From: Lachnospiraceae bacterium UBA7202
GTDB taxonomy: Bacteria; Bacillota; Clostridia; Lachnospirales; Lachnospiraceae
DNA length: 64,000 bases
Reading direction: 5' to 3'
Assembly: GCA_002490705.1 (NCBI GenBank)
Contig: DKUO01000019.1
Span: forward strand, 14,594-78,593
The notes under the pieces: generated by a model
Told to the model about the DNA's origin: nothing
The model's database searches: none
Seen by the model: the letters and a program-made list of their open reading frames with translations, nothing else
Shown: in pieces, positions 42,527-50,442 of the stretch
Position numbering within the stretch: the first letter of the stretch is position 1
Layout of the letters: each line of letters starts with the position of its first letter
Program-made: the position numbers and the translations under genes

Positions 42527-44502
42527 GAAGAGAGAACGCGGGATTCCGAACCGGATTTGTGTCAGAGGAAGGAACGAAGCTGCTCAACCGGGATTATTTT
42601 GCATATGTGGAGATGGACGATTATGCCTGTTATGTGGCGGCGGACAGTCTGGACGATGAGAAGGAAGAAAACAGTGCAAAAGTCGTCGTGGAATGTATCC
42701 TGAGAGAATTTACGGAACATCCTACCATGCGTTCCTTCACCCTGAAGAGGATGATCAGAAAGGCGCACAGGGAACTGCTTAGAAACAGCCGGGGATTGAG
42801 ACTGCGGGCTTGTGTTTCGGTTGCGGTGACAAACTATGTAAAATGCAGATATTTGACTGTGGGAAACAGCAGATTTGCGCTGCTGCGCAATGATCGCTTC
42901 CTGTATGAGAGCAAAGATCAGTCTTTGACGGAAAATCTCGTACAGCAGGAAGCCATTCCGCGGGATAAAGCAGCGATCCACGAGGAGCGCAATAATCTGT
43001 ACTCCTATCTGGGACAGAATAACGGCCGGATAGATATTCAGGTCTCCCGCAAGCGAAAGCTGGCAAACGGGGATATCCTGCTTCTTTATACAAGAGGGAT
43101 CTGGGAAAACTGCAACTATGTGGAGCTCAAGGACACCGCAAAGGATGCGAGTACACCGCAGGAAATGGCTGATAACGTGGAAGAGCTGATCCTTGGCCGG
43201 CAGAATGGAGAGATTGACAATTATACGCTGGCGGTCACCTTTGTGGACAAGGTATACCTGAATCCCAAGAAACGATGGTCAGTCAAACAAGTGCTGGCGA
43301 TTGTGATTCCGATCCTGATCGTGCTGTTGGTCCTAGGCATCACTTTGTTTGTGCGCTACCGTATCCGATCCGGCTGGAAAAAAGATATGCAGCAGCACAG
43401 GGAAAGCGCGGATCAATATATCGCATATGACAATTATGAGCCGGCGGTGGAGGAATATAAGCAAAGCATTGAACTGGCAAAGAAGCTAAAGGATGAAGAG
43501 AGTCAGGAGGAATCTGAGAGACGGCGGCTGCTGGCGGAGCAGATTTTGCTGGCGGACCAGGCCATGGAGGACGGGGACTACAACAAAGCGCTTGAACTGT
43601 ATGGGAAGGCAAAGGAGCTTTCCGGGCAAACCGGGGGAAGCGGTGCGGATCATATCAAAGAGCAATGCGACAGGATCGCCAAGTATCAGGAACTGTACGA
43701 ACTGCTTGAGAGCGCGGAGACGAAGGAGTCTTACGGGGACTATGCCGGTGCGGCAAGTCTGTATCAGCAGGCAAAAAAAACAGCCTCTGAACTCTATGAT
43801 CAGGATGCCCGAAAGGAGGCGCTGAACAAACAGCGTGAGGCGGAGGAATCGCTGGAACAGATGCGGCAGGAGCAGATGGCGGCAATGGAGCAAAAAATCC
43901 AGCAGACCATAGAAGATGAGAAGGTGGCTCAGGAACTGGAAGACCAAAGCCTGATGAATGATAAGAAAAATGCGCTTGAGCTGGAGAGCAAGGGGAATGA
44001 GCTGATGAATAATGAGGATTACGTCAGCGCTATCCCCTATTTCCAGACGGCAAAAAGCATGTATGCCAGTCTGGGTATGGAGGACCGTGCGGCGGTATTA
44101 GAGGAGCAGATCGAGGCCAGCGAAAAACTGGCAAAGGAGGCTAAGAGAAAAGCGGAAGAGGAGGCCCAGAAACAGTCACAGGAGGAGAAGGAGGCTGCGG
44201 AGGCCAAGGCCGCCGCTGACGAGGCGAGACAGGCTGTGCAGGAGATGAAGGACGCCGAGAAGGATAAGGCGCTGGAAGAAGCGAAGGAAGCGGCGAAGGA
44301 AGCCCAAAAAGCAGCAGAGGAGAATAAAAAAGCGGCGGAGGAGAATAAAAAGGCTGCGGAGGAAAACAAAAAAGCGGCAGAGGAAGCCAAGAAGGCGGCG
44401 GAAGAGGCCCAAAAAGCGTTGGAGGAAGCCAAAAAGGCGGAGGACGACAAGAACACGGAAGAAGATGAAGATGCGAAAGGGGAAGGGCAGAAGGGAGAAT
44501 GA
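42523..44502 (+). CDS. PP2C-like fold, membrane helix, TPR and coiled coil
   Basis: A 659-residue protein. The cytosolic N-terminal PP2C-like domain (1-245) keeps LNRDYF and IDNYTLAV, the first and last metal motifs, but the central DG is lost (ADSLDDEKEE), so it complements the losses in its neighbour. A membrane helix lies at about 250-272. Then come TPR-like repeats (about 285-500: DQYIAYDNYEPAVEEYKQ, MEDGDYNKALELYGKA, ESYGDYAGAASLYQQA, ELMNNEDYVSAIPYFQT). The C-terminus is a long charged coiled coil with six 7-residue AAEENKK-type repeats. It overlaps its neighbours by 4 nt at both ends. A scaffold or partner-switch role at the membrane is inference. Confidence 0.78.
   Translation: MRRENAGFRTGFVSEEGTKLLNRDYFAYVEMDDYACYVAADSLDDEKEENSAKVVVECILREFTEHPTMRSFTLKRMIRKAHRELLRNSRGLRLRACVSVAVTNYVKCRYLTVGNSRFALLRNDRFLYESKDQSLTENLVQQEAIPRDKAAIHEERNNLYSYLGQNNGRIDIQVSRKRKLANGDILLLYTRGIWENCNYVELKDTAKDASTPQEMADNVEELILGRQNGEIDNYTLAVTFVDKVYLNPKKRWSVKQVLAIVIPILIVLLVLGITLFVRYRIRSGWKKDMQQHRESADQYIAYDNYEPAVEEYKQSIELAKKLKDEESQEESERRRLLAEQILLADQAMEDGDYNKALELYGKAKELSGQTGGSGADHIKEQCDRIAKYQELYELLESAETKESYGDYAGAASLYQQAKKTASELYDQDARKEALNKQREAEESLEQMRQEQMAAMEQKIQQTIEDEKVAQELEDQSLMNDKKNALELESKGNELMNNEDYVSAIPYFQTAKSMYASLGMEDRAAVLEEQIEASEKLAKEAKRKAEEEAQKQSQEEKEAAEAKAAADEARQAVQEMKDAEKDKALEEAKEAAKEAQKAAEENKKAAEENKKAAEENKKAAEEAKKAAEEAQKALEEAKKAEDDKNTEEDEDAKGEGQKGE
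44311..44436 (+). repeat. Six 21-bp tandem repeats coding an AAEENKK heptad
   Basis: Units at 44311, 44332, 44353, 44374, 44395 and 44416. The first three encode AAEENKK, the rest AAEEAKK, AAEEAQK and ALEEAKK. The codons differ between units, so the protein pattern is kept, not just DNA copies. Such heptads form an extended helix. Confidence 0.85.
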
Positions 44503-46997
44503 TGGGGTATACCTACAGATTATCCGAGAATACGGAAGAAAAAAGGGAAGAGCTGGCAGCGTATCATCTGGACAGTCTGAATGGAATGACCACCTATCAG
44601 CTTCGGGAAATCTGTCAGAAGGAACGGTTGGTGGTTCCCATGGGAAGCAGGATGGAGCGGGAGGAATTGATCCGCTTTATTATGCGGTACCGGGGAATCC
44701 GTGAGCATCGGCATATCACAGACTATATGGAAGAGGGGATAGAGCGTCTTCAGGATTGCCTGGATAAAGTGACGCTGTTGGAGGAAGAGGACCTTCATAT
44801 GGCTTATCCGGCGCATCTTGTTCTCTATGAGGATGAGGGAATTGAGCTGACAGATCATTACGAGGTGTCGGGAAATTTCTCTATGTATGAGGGAAATCTG
44901 CTGTTAGTGGATGAACAGAACCGCATATATACCTGCATGTATTTAAGACAGGGAGAGGGAGGAGATTTCTACCTGTTAAAGGGGAAAACAGTTCCGGTAC
45001 ATAAAACAGAGAATCATAAGTTCTCGCTGTTGTATTTTCGGCGGGAAGAAGTGTCGGAGCTTTTGTATGAACTGTATTATGGGGAGACAACTACCATTCC
45101 CAACCAAATGGTCTGCATAAAAACACCGCTTTTGGCCGTGGATCTTTGGCCGACAGAGGAGACCGCCCTGCCGCTTATCATAGATTTCGGAAGCTCGAAC
45201 ACGACTATGGGGCGGTACGATGACGACGGCACGGTAAGAATTGTGCGTGTGGCTGATACAGAAGGGGATCAGTACCGGGAAAGCGAGATGATTCCCAGTG
45301 TGATCGGCGTAGCCGGCGTGGCGGATGACAAACCGGTCTATCGCTTCGGATTCGAGGCAAGGCATCTGGCGGCGTTGGCATATCACGACGAGGACTGCCC
45401 GGTATTTTATGATATCAAACGCTGGGTAAGCGCGCCTGACAGGGAGCAGGAAGTCATCACAGGAGATGGCATTAAGATACGGATTCCGCGCAAGGAGATG
45501 CTGTCGGCCTTTCTGTCCTATCTGATTCATACGGCACAGCAGCAGTTTAAATGCCGCTTTAGCTGTATTCAGTTTTTGACGCCGGTCAGGCAGAAGACGC
45601 GGTTTGAGGAACTGCTTCGGGAACTGCTGCCGGATTATCGGGTAGAGTGTGTGCTCGATGAGGGAATGGCGGTGCTTTTTCACAGTATCAACGAATTGAT
45701 TCTGTCGGGGAAATATACCGAAGATGTGTGGTATCAGGCTCTGATCATGGACTGCGGCGGCGGAACGACAGACCTGACAGCCGGAAGATTCCGCATTCGG
45801 AATAACAGAGTTTCCTATGAAATAGATTTGGAGACCGGCTACGAAAACGGTAATACGAATTTTGGCGGGAACAACTTAACTTTCCGCATTCTACAGCTCT
45901 TAAAATTAAAATTGCTGGAATCTCTGGGAGAAAACAGATTTCAGTTTGAGGCAGGGTTTTCTTTCCGGGATAAGGAGGCCGCTGCGCGCCTGGACCGTCT
46001 GTATGAGGAGGCGGAAACCTTTCTGCCGACCCGCTTCGCAGAGTATGAGCGCAGGAGCAGAGAGGAGTATTTTCGGGTTAAAAACAACTATTACTATCTG
46101 TTCGGCATTGCGGAGACTATCAAGGAAAGCTTTTTCCAGAAAGCCTTGCGCTACGAGCTGAAAACAGGATGCGGAGAGGAGATACCCTTAGATAAATGGA
46201 GGATTTCCATACGGGAGAGGGGACGGCTGGTATCCTGTAAAAGAGATTTTTCCGTCCTTTTTTACTTATATGAGATTGAAAATCTGCTGCGGCTTGATAT
46301 CTATGAGTTGATGGCCCGCTTTCTCGAAAAGCCTTTTATGAATGGAGAACTGGCGGAATACGGCATGCTGAAATTGACAGGGCAGTCCTGTAAATCCAGT
46401 CTTTTTACGGAAGCGCTCAAGGAGTTTGTACCGGGACGCCTGATCCGAAACGAGCGGGATTTGGAACACGGAAGCGAACTGAAAATGTGCTGTCTGGAGG
46501 GCGCGATCAGCTATTTTAAGAATCTGAAGCTGGGTTACATGAAAATTAACCAGAAATACAGGGTAAACGCGCTTCCCTATGAGGTGACCGCCTATACCCA
46601 TGAAAATCAGGAGAAAGTGCTGATACACAGTCTGCGAAAGGAACAGGATATCGGCTGTATTTCCCGTTTCAAGATCGGGGAACAGCTTGATCTCTACCTC
46701 AGGGACGAGACCGGATGCAGGCTGACGTCCTATCATTTCGGCTATGATGTGTCGGCGTTTGTCCATGTGACACAGGAGAATTTCAACGAGCAGTACACGG
46801 GGACGGTCATTCAGGAAGAGACAGACATTATCGTGGAGGGAGAGATCAAATTTTTCGTATGGCCGGCCAAGGACAGATGGGGATTTATCGTGCTGCCGGT
46901 TCTGCGTGAAAATGAACTGCTGCAATGCGGCGAAGAGACCTTTTTCGCCTTTGAAGATGATACGTGGGAAGAGAATTTCTTTGACGGAAGGAAATAG
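44499..46997 (+). CDS. Hsp70/actin-fold ATPase-like protein
   Basis: An 832-residue protein. An N-terminal SAP-like or helical region (1-75) is followed by a beta-rich region (about 90-220) and then an actin/Hsp70-type nucleotide-binding domain: phosphate-1 IIDFGSSNTTMGRYD (about 228-242) and phosphate-2 IMDCGGGTTDLTAG (about 416-429) are classical. The last 180 residues are beta-rich and could replace the Hsp70 peptide-binding domain, which I do not recognise. With the local J-domain protein it is the only energy-using module in the cluster. The start overlaps the previous stop (ATGATG). It could be a chaperone or a filament-forming actin homologue. Confidence 0.78.
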   Translation: MMGYTYRLSENTEEKREELAAYHLDSLNGMTTYQLREICQKERLVVPMGSRMEREELIRFIMRYRGIREHRHITDYMEEGIERLQDCLDKVTLLEEEDLHMAYPAHLVLYEDEGIELTDHYEVSGNFSMYEGNLLLVDEQNRIYTCMYLRQGEGGDFYLLKGKTVPVHKTENHKFSLLYFRREEVSELLYELYYGETTTIPNQMVCIKTPLLAVDLWPTEETALPLIIDFGSSNTTMGRYDDDGTVRIVRVADTEGDQYRESEMIPSVIGVAGVADDKPVYRFGFEARHLAALAYHDEDCPVFYDIKRWVSAPDREQEVITGDGIKIRIPRKEMLSAFLSYLIHTAQQQFKCRFSCIQFLTPVRQKTRFEELLRELLPDYRVECVLDEGMAVLFHSINELILSGKYTEDVWYQALIMDCGGGTTDLTAGRFRIRNNRVSYEIDLETGYENGNTNFGGNNLTFRILQLLKLKLLESLGENRFQFEAGFSFRDKEAAARLDRLYEEAETFLPTRFAEYERRSREEYFRVKNNYYYLFGIAETIKESFFQKALRYELKTGCGEEIPLDKWRISIRERGRLVSCKRDFSVLFYLYEIENLLRLDIYELMARFLEKPFMNGELAEYGMLKLTGQSCKSSLFTEALKEFVPGRLIRNERDLEHGSELKMCCLEGAISYFKNLKLGYMKINQKYRVNALPYEVTAYTHENQEKVLIHSLRKEQDIGCISRFKIGEQLDLYLRDETGCRLTSYHFGYDVSAFVHVTQENFNEQYTGTVIQEETDIIVEGEIKFFVWPAKDRWGFIVLPVLRENELLQCGEETFFAFEDDTWEENFFDGRK

Positions 46998-47000
46998 ACT

Positions 47001-48287
47001 ATGGCGGACATGGAGGAAATGATTAAGGAAGAGATCAGCCGGATCAGCGGCTTGCAGGAGCGGGTTGTGTTTAAGGATATCGTAGAGCGCCTTTTTCTGT
47101 CGCTGTACGAGACCAATCAGGAAATGTACCGGGAATTGGAAAGCCGGATTATGGATGATCTGGTGTTTGACATAAACCGCTATCAGATTACCGTTGGAAT
47201 CGTAGAAAGAGCTTATCTGGACCCCTCGCATCATCTGCTTTCGCCTATCAGAGAAGAGGACATGTCTGTTCCGGCGTATGACATCTTGGAGATGAGGCAG
47301 CAGATTGAGGAGACGGGGCAGAGCCTTGTCGGGACCTATTTTATGGAATGCGACTATCTGGATATCCGGCCGCTTCTGGAAAAGAAGAGGATAGCAGGCA
47401 GGATATACACTGACAAAGGAGAGTATCCTGCGGAGTTTGCAGTCGAAAGAAATGAAGCGTATCTACAGGAGATCAGCCATCTGTATGAGGTGTTTGTCAG
47501 CAATGGTGTTCCGTGGCAGACCGTGAATGCCCCTTATCTGTATAAGTTTGTCGATGTTTATCTGGAAAACCTGGCGGAGGAGATCACACCGGCGCAGAAA
47601 ATCGTTAAGATTGAGCCGGATCTGGAGGAACTTGCACAGTGGGCCCATGACGATTATGTCCCCATATGGAATATCAGGAAGCTAACGATGGACAGTGTGG
47701 GATTTCCTGTTCCCTGTGAGGATCACAAGGGCTACGAGCATACCATCTCGATCAGGGAGTATGGCAGCGAGCATGTGTATCTGATCGACGACACGACACA
47801 TATCTACAACGTACGCCAGACGGAAAACAGGCTGATTGTGATGGGAGAGGAAGCGGAGGCGCGCAAATGGCAGGTATATATGATAAAAAACGGCGCCATC
47901 CGGCGGTTTGACCGTTTTACCTATCCTCTTATGACGAATGGGCGTAAGGACGAGTTTCTGGAGAGATTCAGCCGCAGACAGGGGAGGAGAGTCAGGACGG
48001 AGGGGGAGCTTTCAAGATTCATAGGCAGCTACGGAATGGAGGACTATGTGGTTTACGAGGGCTATGAGATTTTGGACCGCAAAGAAAGCGGGGAGGCTTC
48101 GGAATCTTATTCCATGAACGGTTTTATTCTGGATGAGATACGGGAAAGCGGATATGGGAAACGGCTGGTGCTTCTGTTTCGGAAGAAGAGCGCGCTTACC
48201 TTTCTGCTCAGGGACATTATGAGTTTTCTTGTATCGGAGGTACAGCTTATGTATGGCGAATATATGTGCGAGGGAAGGCTGTTATGA
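47001..48287 (+). CDS. Unrecognised 428-residue cluster protein (baseplate candidate)
   Basis: A soluble 428-residue protein, helical N-terminus (MEEMIKEEISRISGL) and beta-rich middle (EDHKGYEHTISIREYG then HVYLIDDTTHIYNVR). I see no membrane helix or catalytic motif. It follows the Hsp70-like gene by 3 nt, with a 4-nt overlap (ATGA) to the next gene. Position between the chaperone module and the VgrG genes fits a baseplate component such as a TssF/TssK analogue, which is inference from order only. Confidence 0.55.
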   Translation: MADMEEMIKEEISRISGLQERVVFKDIVERLFLSLYETNQEMYRELESRIMDDLVFDINRYQITVGIVERAYLDPSHHLLSPIREEDMSVPAYDILEMRQQIEETGQSLVGTYFMECDYLDIRPLLEKKRIAGRIYTDKGEYPAEFAVERNEAYLQEISHLYEVFVSNGVPWQTVNAPYLYKFVDVYLENLAEEITPAQKIVKIEPDLEELAQWAHDDYVPIWNIRKLTMDSVGFPVPCEDHKGYEHTISIREYGSEHVYLIDDTTHIYNVRQTENRLIVMGEEAEARKWQVYMIKNGAIRRFDRFTYPLMTNGRKDEFLERFSRRQGRRVRTEGELSRFIGSYGMEDYVVYEGYEILDRKESGEASESYSMNGFILDEIRESGYGKRLVLLFRKKSALTFLLRDIMSFLVSEVQLMYGEYMCEGRLL

Positions 48288-48979
48288 ATTATCTGTGGGA
48301 GATCCTGCTGCAGGCAAAGGCGCAGGGAATAGAGAAGGAGGACATCCGTTTCCGTCAGGCGCGTTCCTACAGTCCCTACATAGAGCTGGCGGAGGAGTAT
48401 TTGAATATCACAAAACTGGAGGAGCCCTGTCTGGTGGAAATCAACCCGAACTACAGGTTTCAGCAGGTGTTTCAGGAGCTGTTCCACCCGGATGTAAGGG
48501 ATTATCCGGCGCTGCGGGCAGGACTGTTTCAGCTTTTGCTCCATCAGATCGGAGAGAATGATATCCGCGCAGGGATGACAAGGGAAGAATATTATAAGAA
48601 GATTCTGGGCAGGGCCTTTGCGGATGGGGATTACGGGGCGGAGAAAAGGGAGGCATATCTGCTGTTTCAGGGAAGCGAACGGGAGATACTGCTGGAAGGA
48701 CTGCTGACACTGTACCGGGAAGGGGACAGCATAGAGCTGTTCCGCCGTGTGATGACGGCCCTGATTCCCCGGTGCATCGTGTACGCCAGCAACGATGATC
48801 CCTATGAAATCCTGATTTATGTGGGCGCAAGAAGGAGTGAAGGGCTGGAGAAAAAGGTGGATTTTGTCATCGAGCAGTTTTTGAACATTCGCTACCGGCC
48901 GGAATTGTACTACGAGTATCATTTCGGCATCATCGGGATGGAGGAGACGATGCAGGTGGGAGAGATCGCCATCTGTTAA
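48284..48979 (+). CDS. Unrecognised 231-residue cluster protein
   Basis: A helical protein (MNYLWEILLQAKAQGI at the start, ELYYEYHFGIIG near the end) without membrane segments. GAGGGAAGG precedes ATG 48284, and the ATG overlaps the preceding stop. No family recognised. Its place in the run suggests a baseplate or assembly role. Confidence 0.55.
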   Translation: MNYLWEILLQAKAQGIEKEDIRFRQARSYSPYIELAEEYLNITKLEEPCLVEINPNYRFQQVFQELFHPDVRDYPALRAGLFQLLLHQIGENDIRAGMTREEYYKKILGRAFADGDYGAEKREAYLLFQGSEREILLEGLLTLYREGDSIELFRRVMTALIPRCIVYASNDDPYEILIYVGARRSEGLEKKVDFVIEQFLNIRYRPELYYEYHFGIIGMEETMQVGEIAIC

Positions 48980-48993
48980 TGGGAGGAAGGCAC

Positions 48994-49767
48994 GTGTTTC
49001 GGTATGAATATCCTATTTTTGAACATAAAAACTTATTAAAAAAAAGTATGCTGGATGAACTGCGGGATTATCCCTTAATTCTGAGCCGCATGTTTTTTGC
49101 CGGATATGGCGACGGTATCTTAGAAGGGTGCGGTTTACGCTGGGAACAGGATGTGCTGTATCTGGAGCCGGGACTGCTTCATTATCAAGGGGATATTTAC
49201 CGCATGGAAGAACCCTGTCCGTTAGAATGCACTGCCACAGACCGGCTGACCTATCTGAAGGTGCGGTTTGCCACCATGGATTATGAGAGGGGAAAGCGCG
49301 GCGGTATGGGAGAAATCCTGTTAAATACCATTCCGGCGGAAAACGGGGAGATAGAGTTAGGGAGATTTCGCTTGCAGGAGGGGGCCAGACTGCGGACGGT
49401 ATACGAGAATTTTGAGGATTACCAGACGGAGTATGACACAGTAAACCGCATTCACACTCCTTACGCCGGGCCGGGAGGTGCAGGACTGTGGCCTCAGCTT
49501 CTTCGGGTCTATGCGAAAGAGCTTTTAGAGACGGGAACGACGGATGTGTATGACGTCAGCTTCGCGATGACGGTGCTGGGGACGGACGGACAGGCGGCGC
49601 CTGCGTGTGTCGGATCTTATCTGTCAAGGGCAGGGGATGGGACGGGGGAACAGGGTTCCAACGAAGAATGTTATCAAAAACTGCTGCGTATCCTAAAGGA
49701 CCGCAGAAGCGGCGGGCAGGGATGGAAACAGCCGGAGGGCGTGAGAGGGCAGATGATTTTGCTGTAG
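48994..49767 (+). CDS. Unrecognised 257-residue cluster protein (baseplate candidate)
   Basis: A beta-rich protein (FRYEYPIFEHKNLLKKSM; ILEGCGLRWEQDVLYLEPG; GDIYRMEEP; LGRFRLQEGA). The alternation of short strands with an L-W and G-D pattern recalls phage-type baseplate proteins and the shell of TssK, without a firm match. GTG 48994 is chosen because GGGAGGAAGG lies 7 nt upstream; the ATG at 48979 overlapping the previous stop has no ribosome site. The last 60 residues are polar, with a glycine-rich stretch. Confidence 0.55.
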   Translation: MFRYEYPIFEHKNLLKKSMLDELRDYPLILSRMFFAGYGDGILEGCGLRWEQDVLYLEPGLLHYQGDIYRMEEPCPLECTATDRLTYLKVRFATMDYERGKRGGMGEILLNTIPAENGEIELGRFRLQEGARLRTVYENFEDYQTEYDTVNRIHTPYAGPGGAGLWPQLLRVYAKELLETGTTDVYDVSFAMTVLGTDGQAAPACVGSYLSRAGDGTGEQGSNEECYQKLLRILKDRRSGGQGWKQPEGVRGQMILL

Positions 49768-49788
49768 AGAGAAAAAGAGGTGGCAAAA

Positions 49789-50418
49789 ATGGCATATGTA
49801 GATGAAAAAATAGCGCTCTTAGAGCGGGAGGCCAGACGGCAGGAAAAAGAGGCGCAGGAGGAAAAAACGCAGCCGGTGCAGCAGGACGACATGTGGTATC
49901 TCACGCTGGAAGAAATGCTGGAGGCAGTACGGGAAGGGACTGTGACATTTCCGAATCAGGAAAAATTTGAGTTTGTCATCAGGAAGACGCTTTCCGAGAA
50001 GATTGCGATTCCTCTGATTAAAGACGGTTTTACGGGGGTGGAAGAAAGCGAAAAGCTGTCAATCTTTTATGACGAGGAGCGCGGAATCAGCCAGATGGTA
50101 ACGCTTGCGGACAAGCCGCTTGCGGAGGAAAGTATCGGGGAATGGAAAAGGCAGATGGAGGAAGGGATGCAGGAGCTGAACCTCTATACGGAAGTGACAG
50201 AAGAAAAAGTATTGGAAAATCTTGACTATCTCATATCCCGGACACCTACAGCTAAAGGATGGGTTTATAACATCTGTTATCGCCTGAGAGCGGGCAGCGG
50301 CAGAGTGGCAGGGAACTATAACTGCTTTGAGAAGGATAAAAAGACTTACGGGATCATGCTGGAGGCGTTGGTATTACGATTGAACGAAACGATAACAGAT
50401 GATATGAAAGTGTCGTAG
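49789..50418 (+). CDS. DcrB/Eag-like small protein, candidate effector chaperone
   Basis: A 209-residue protein. Residues 1-30 are a charged helix; residues about 45-205 look like the DcrB/DUF1795 fold (TVTFPNQEKFEFVI, ISQMVTLADKPLAE, NYNCFEKDKKTYGIML). DUF1795 proteins (Eag) protect the hydrophobic segments of Rhs/PAAR effectors before loading in T6SS, and an Rhs effector with hydrophobic helices lies downstream in this cluster. The fold call is a loose likeness. ATG 49789 follows AGAGGTGG and is preferred to the GTG at 49780. Confidence 0.5.
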   Translation: MAYVDEKIALLEREARRQEKEAQEEKTQPVQQDDMWYLTLEEMLEAVREGTVTFPNQEKFEFVIRKTLSEKIAIPLIKDGFTGVEESEKLSIFYDEERGISQMVTLADKPLAEESIGEWKRQMEEGMQELNLYTEVTEEKVLENLDYLISRTPTAKGWVYNICYRLRAGSGRVAGNYNCFEKDKKTYGIMLEALVLRLNETITDDMKVS

Positions 50419-50442
50419 GCTGCTGCAAAAGGAGTGTGCAGG

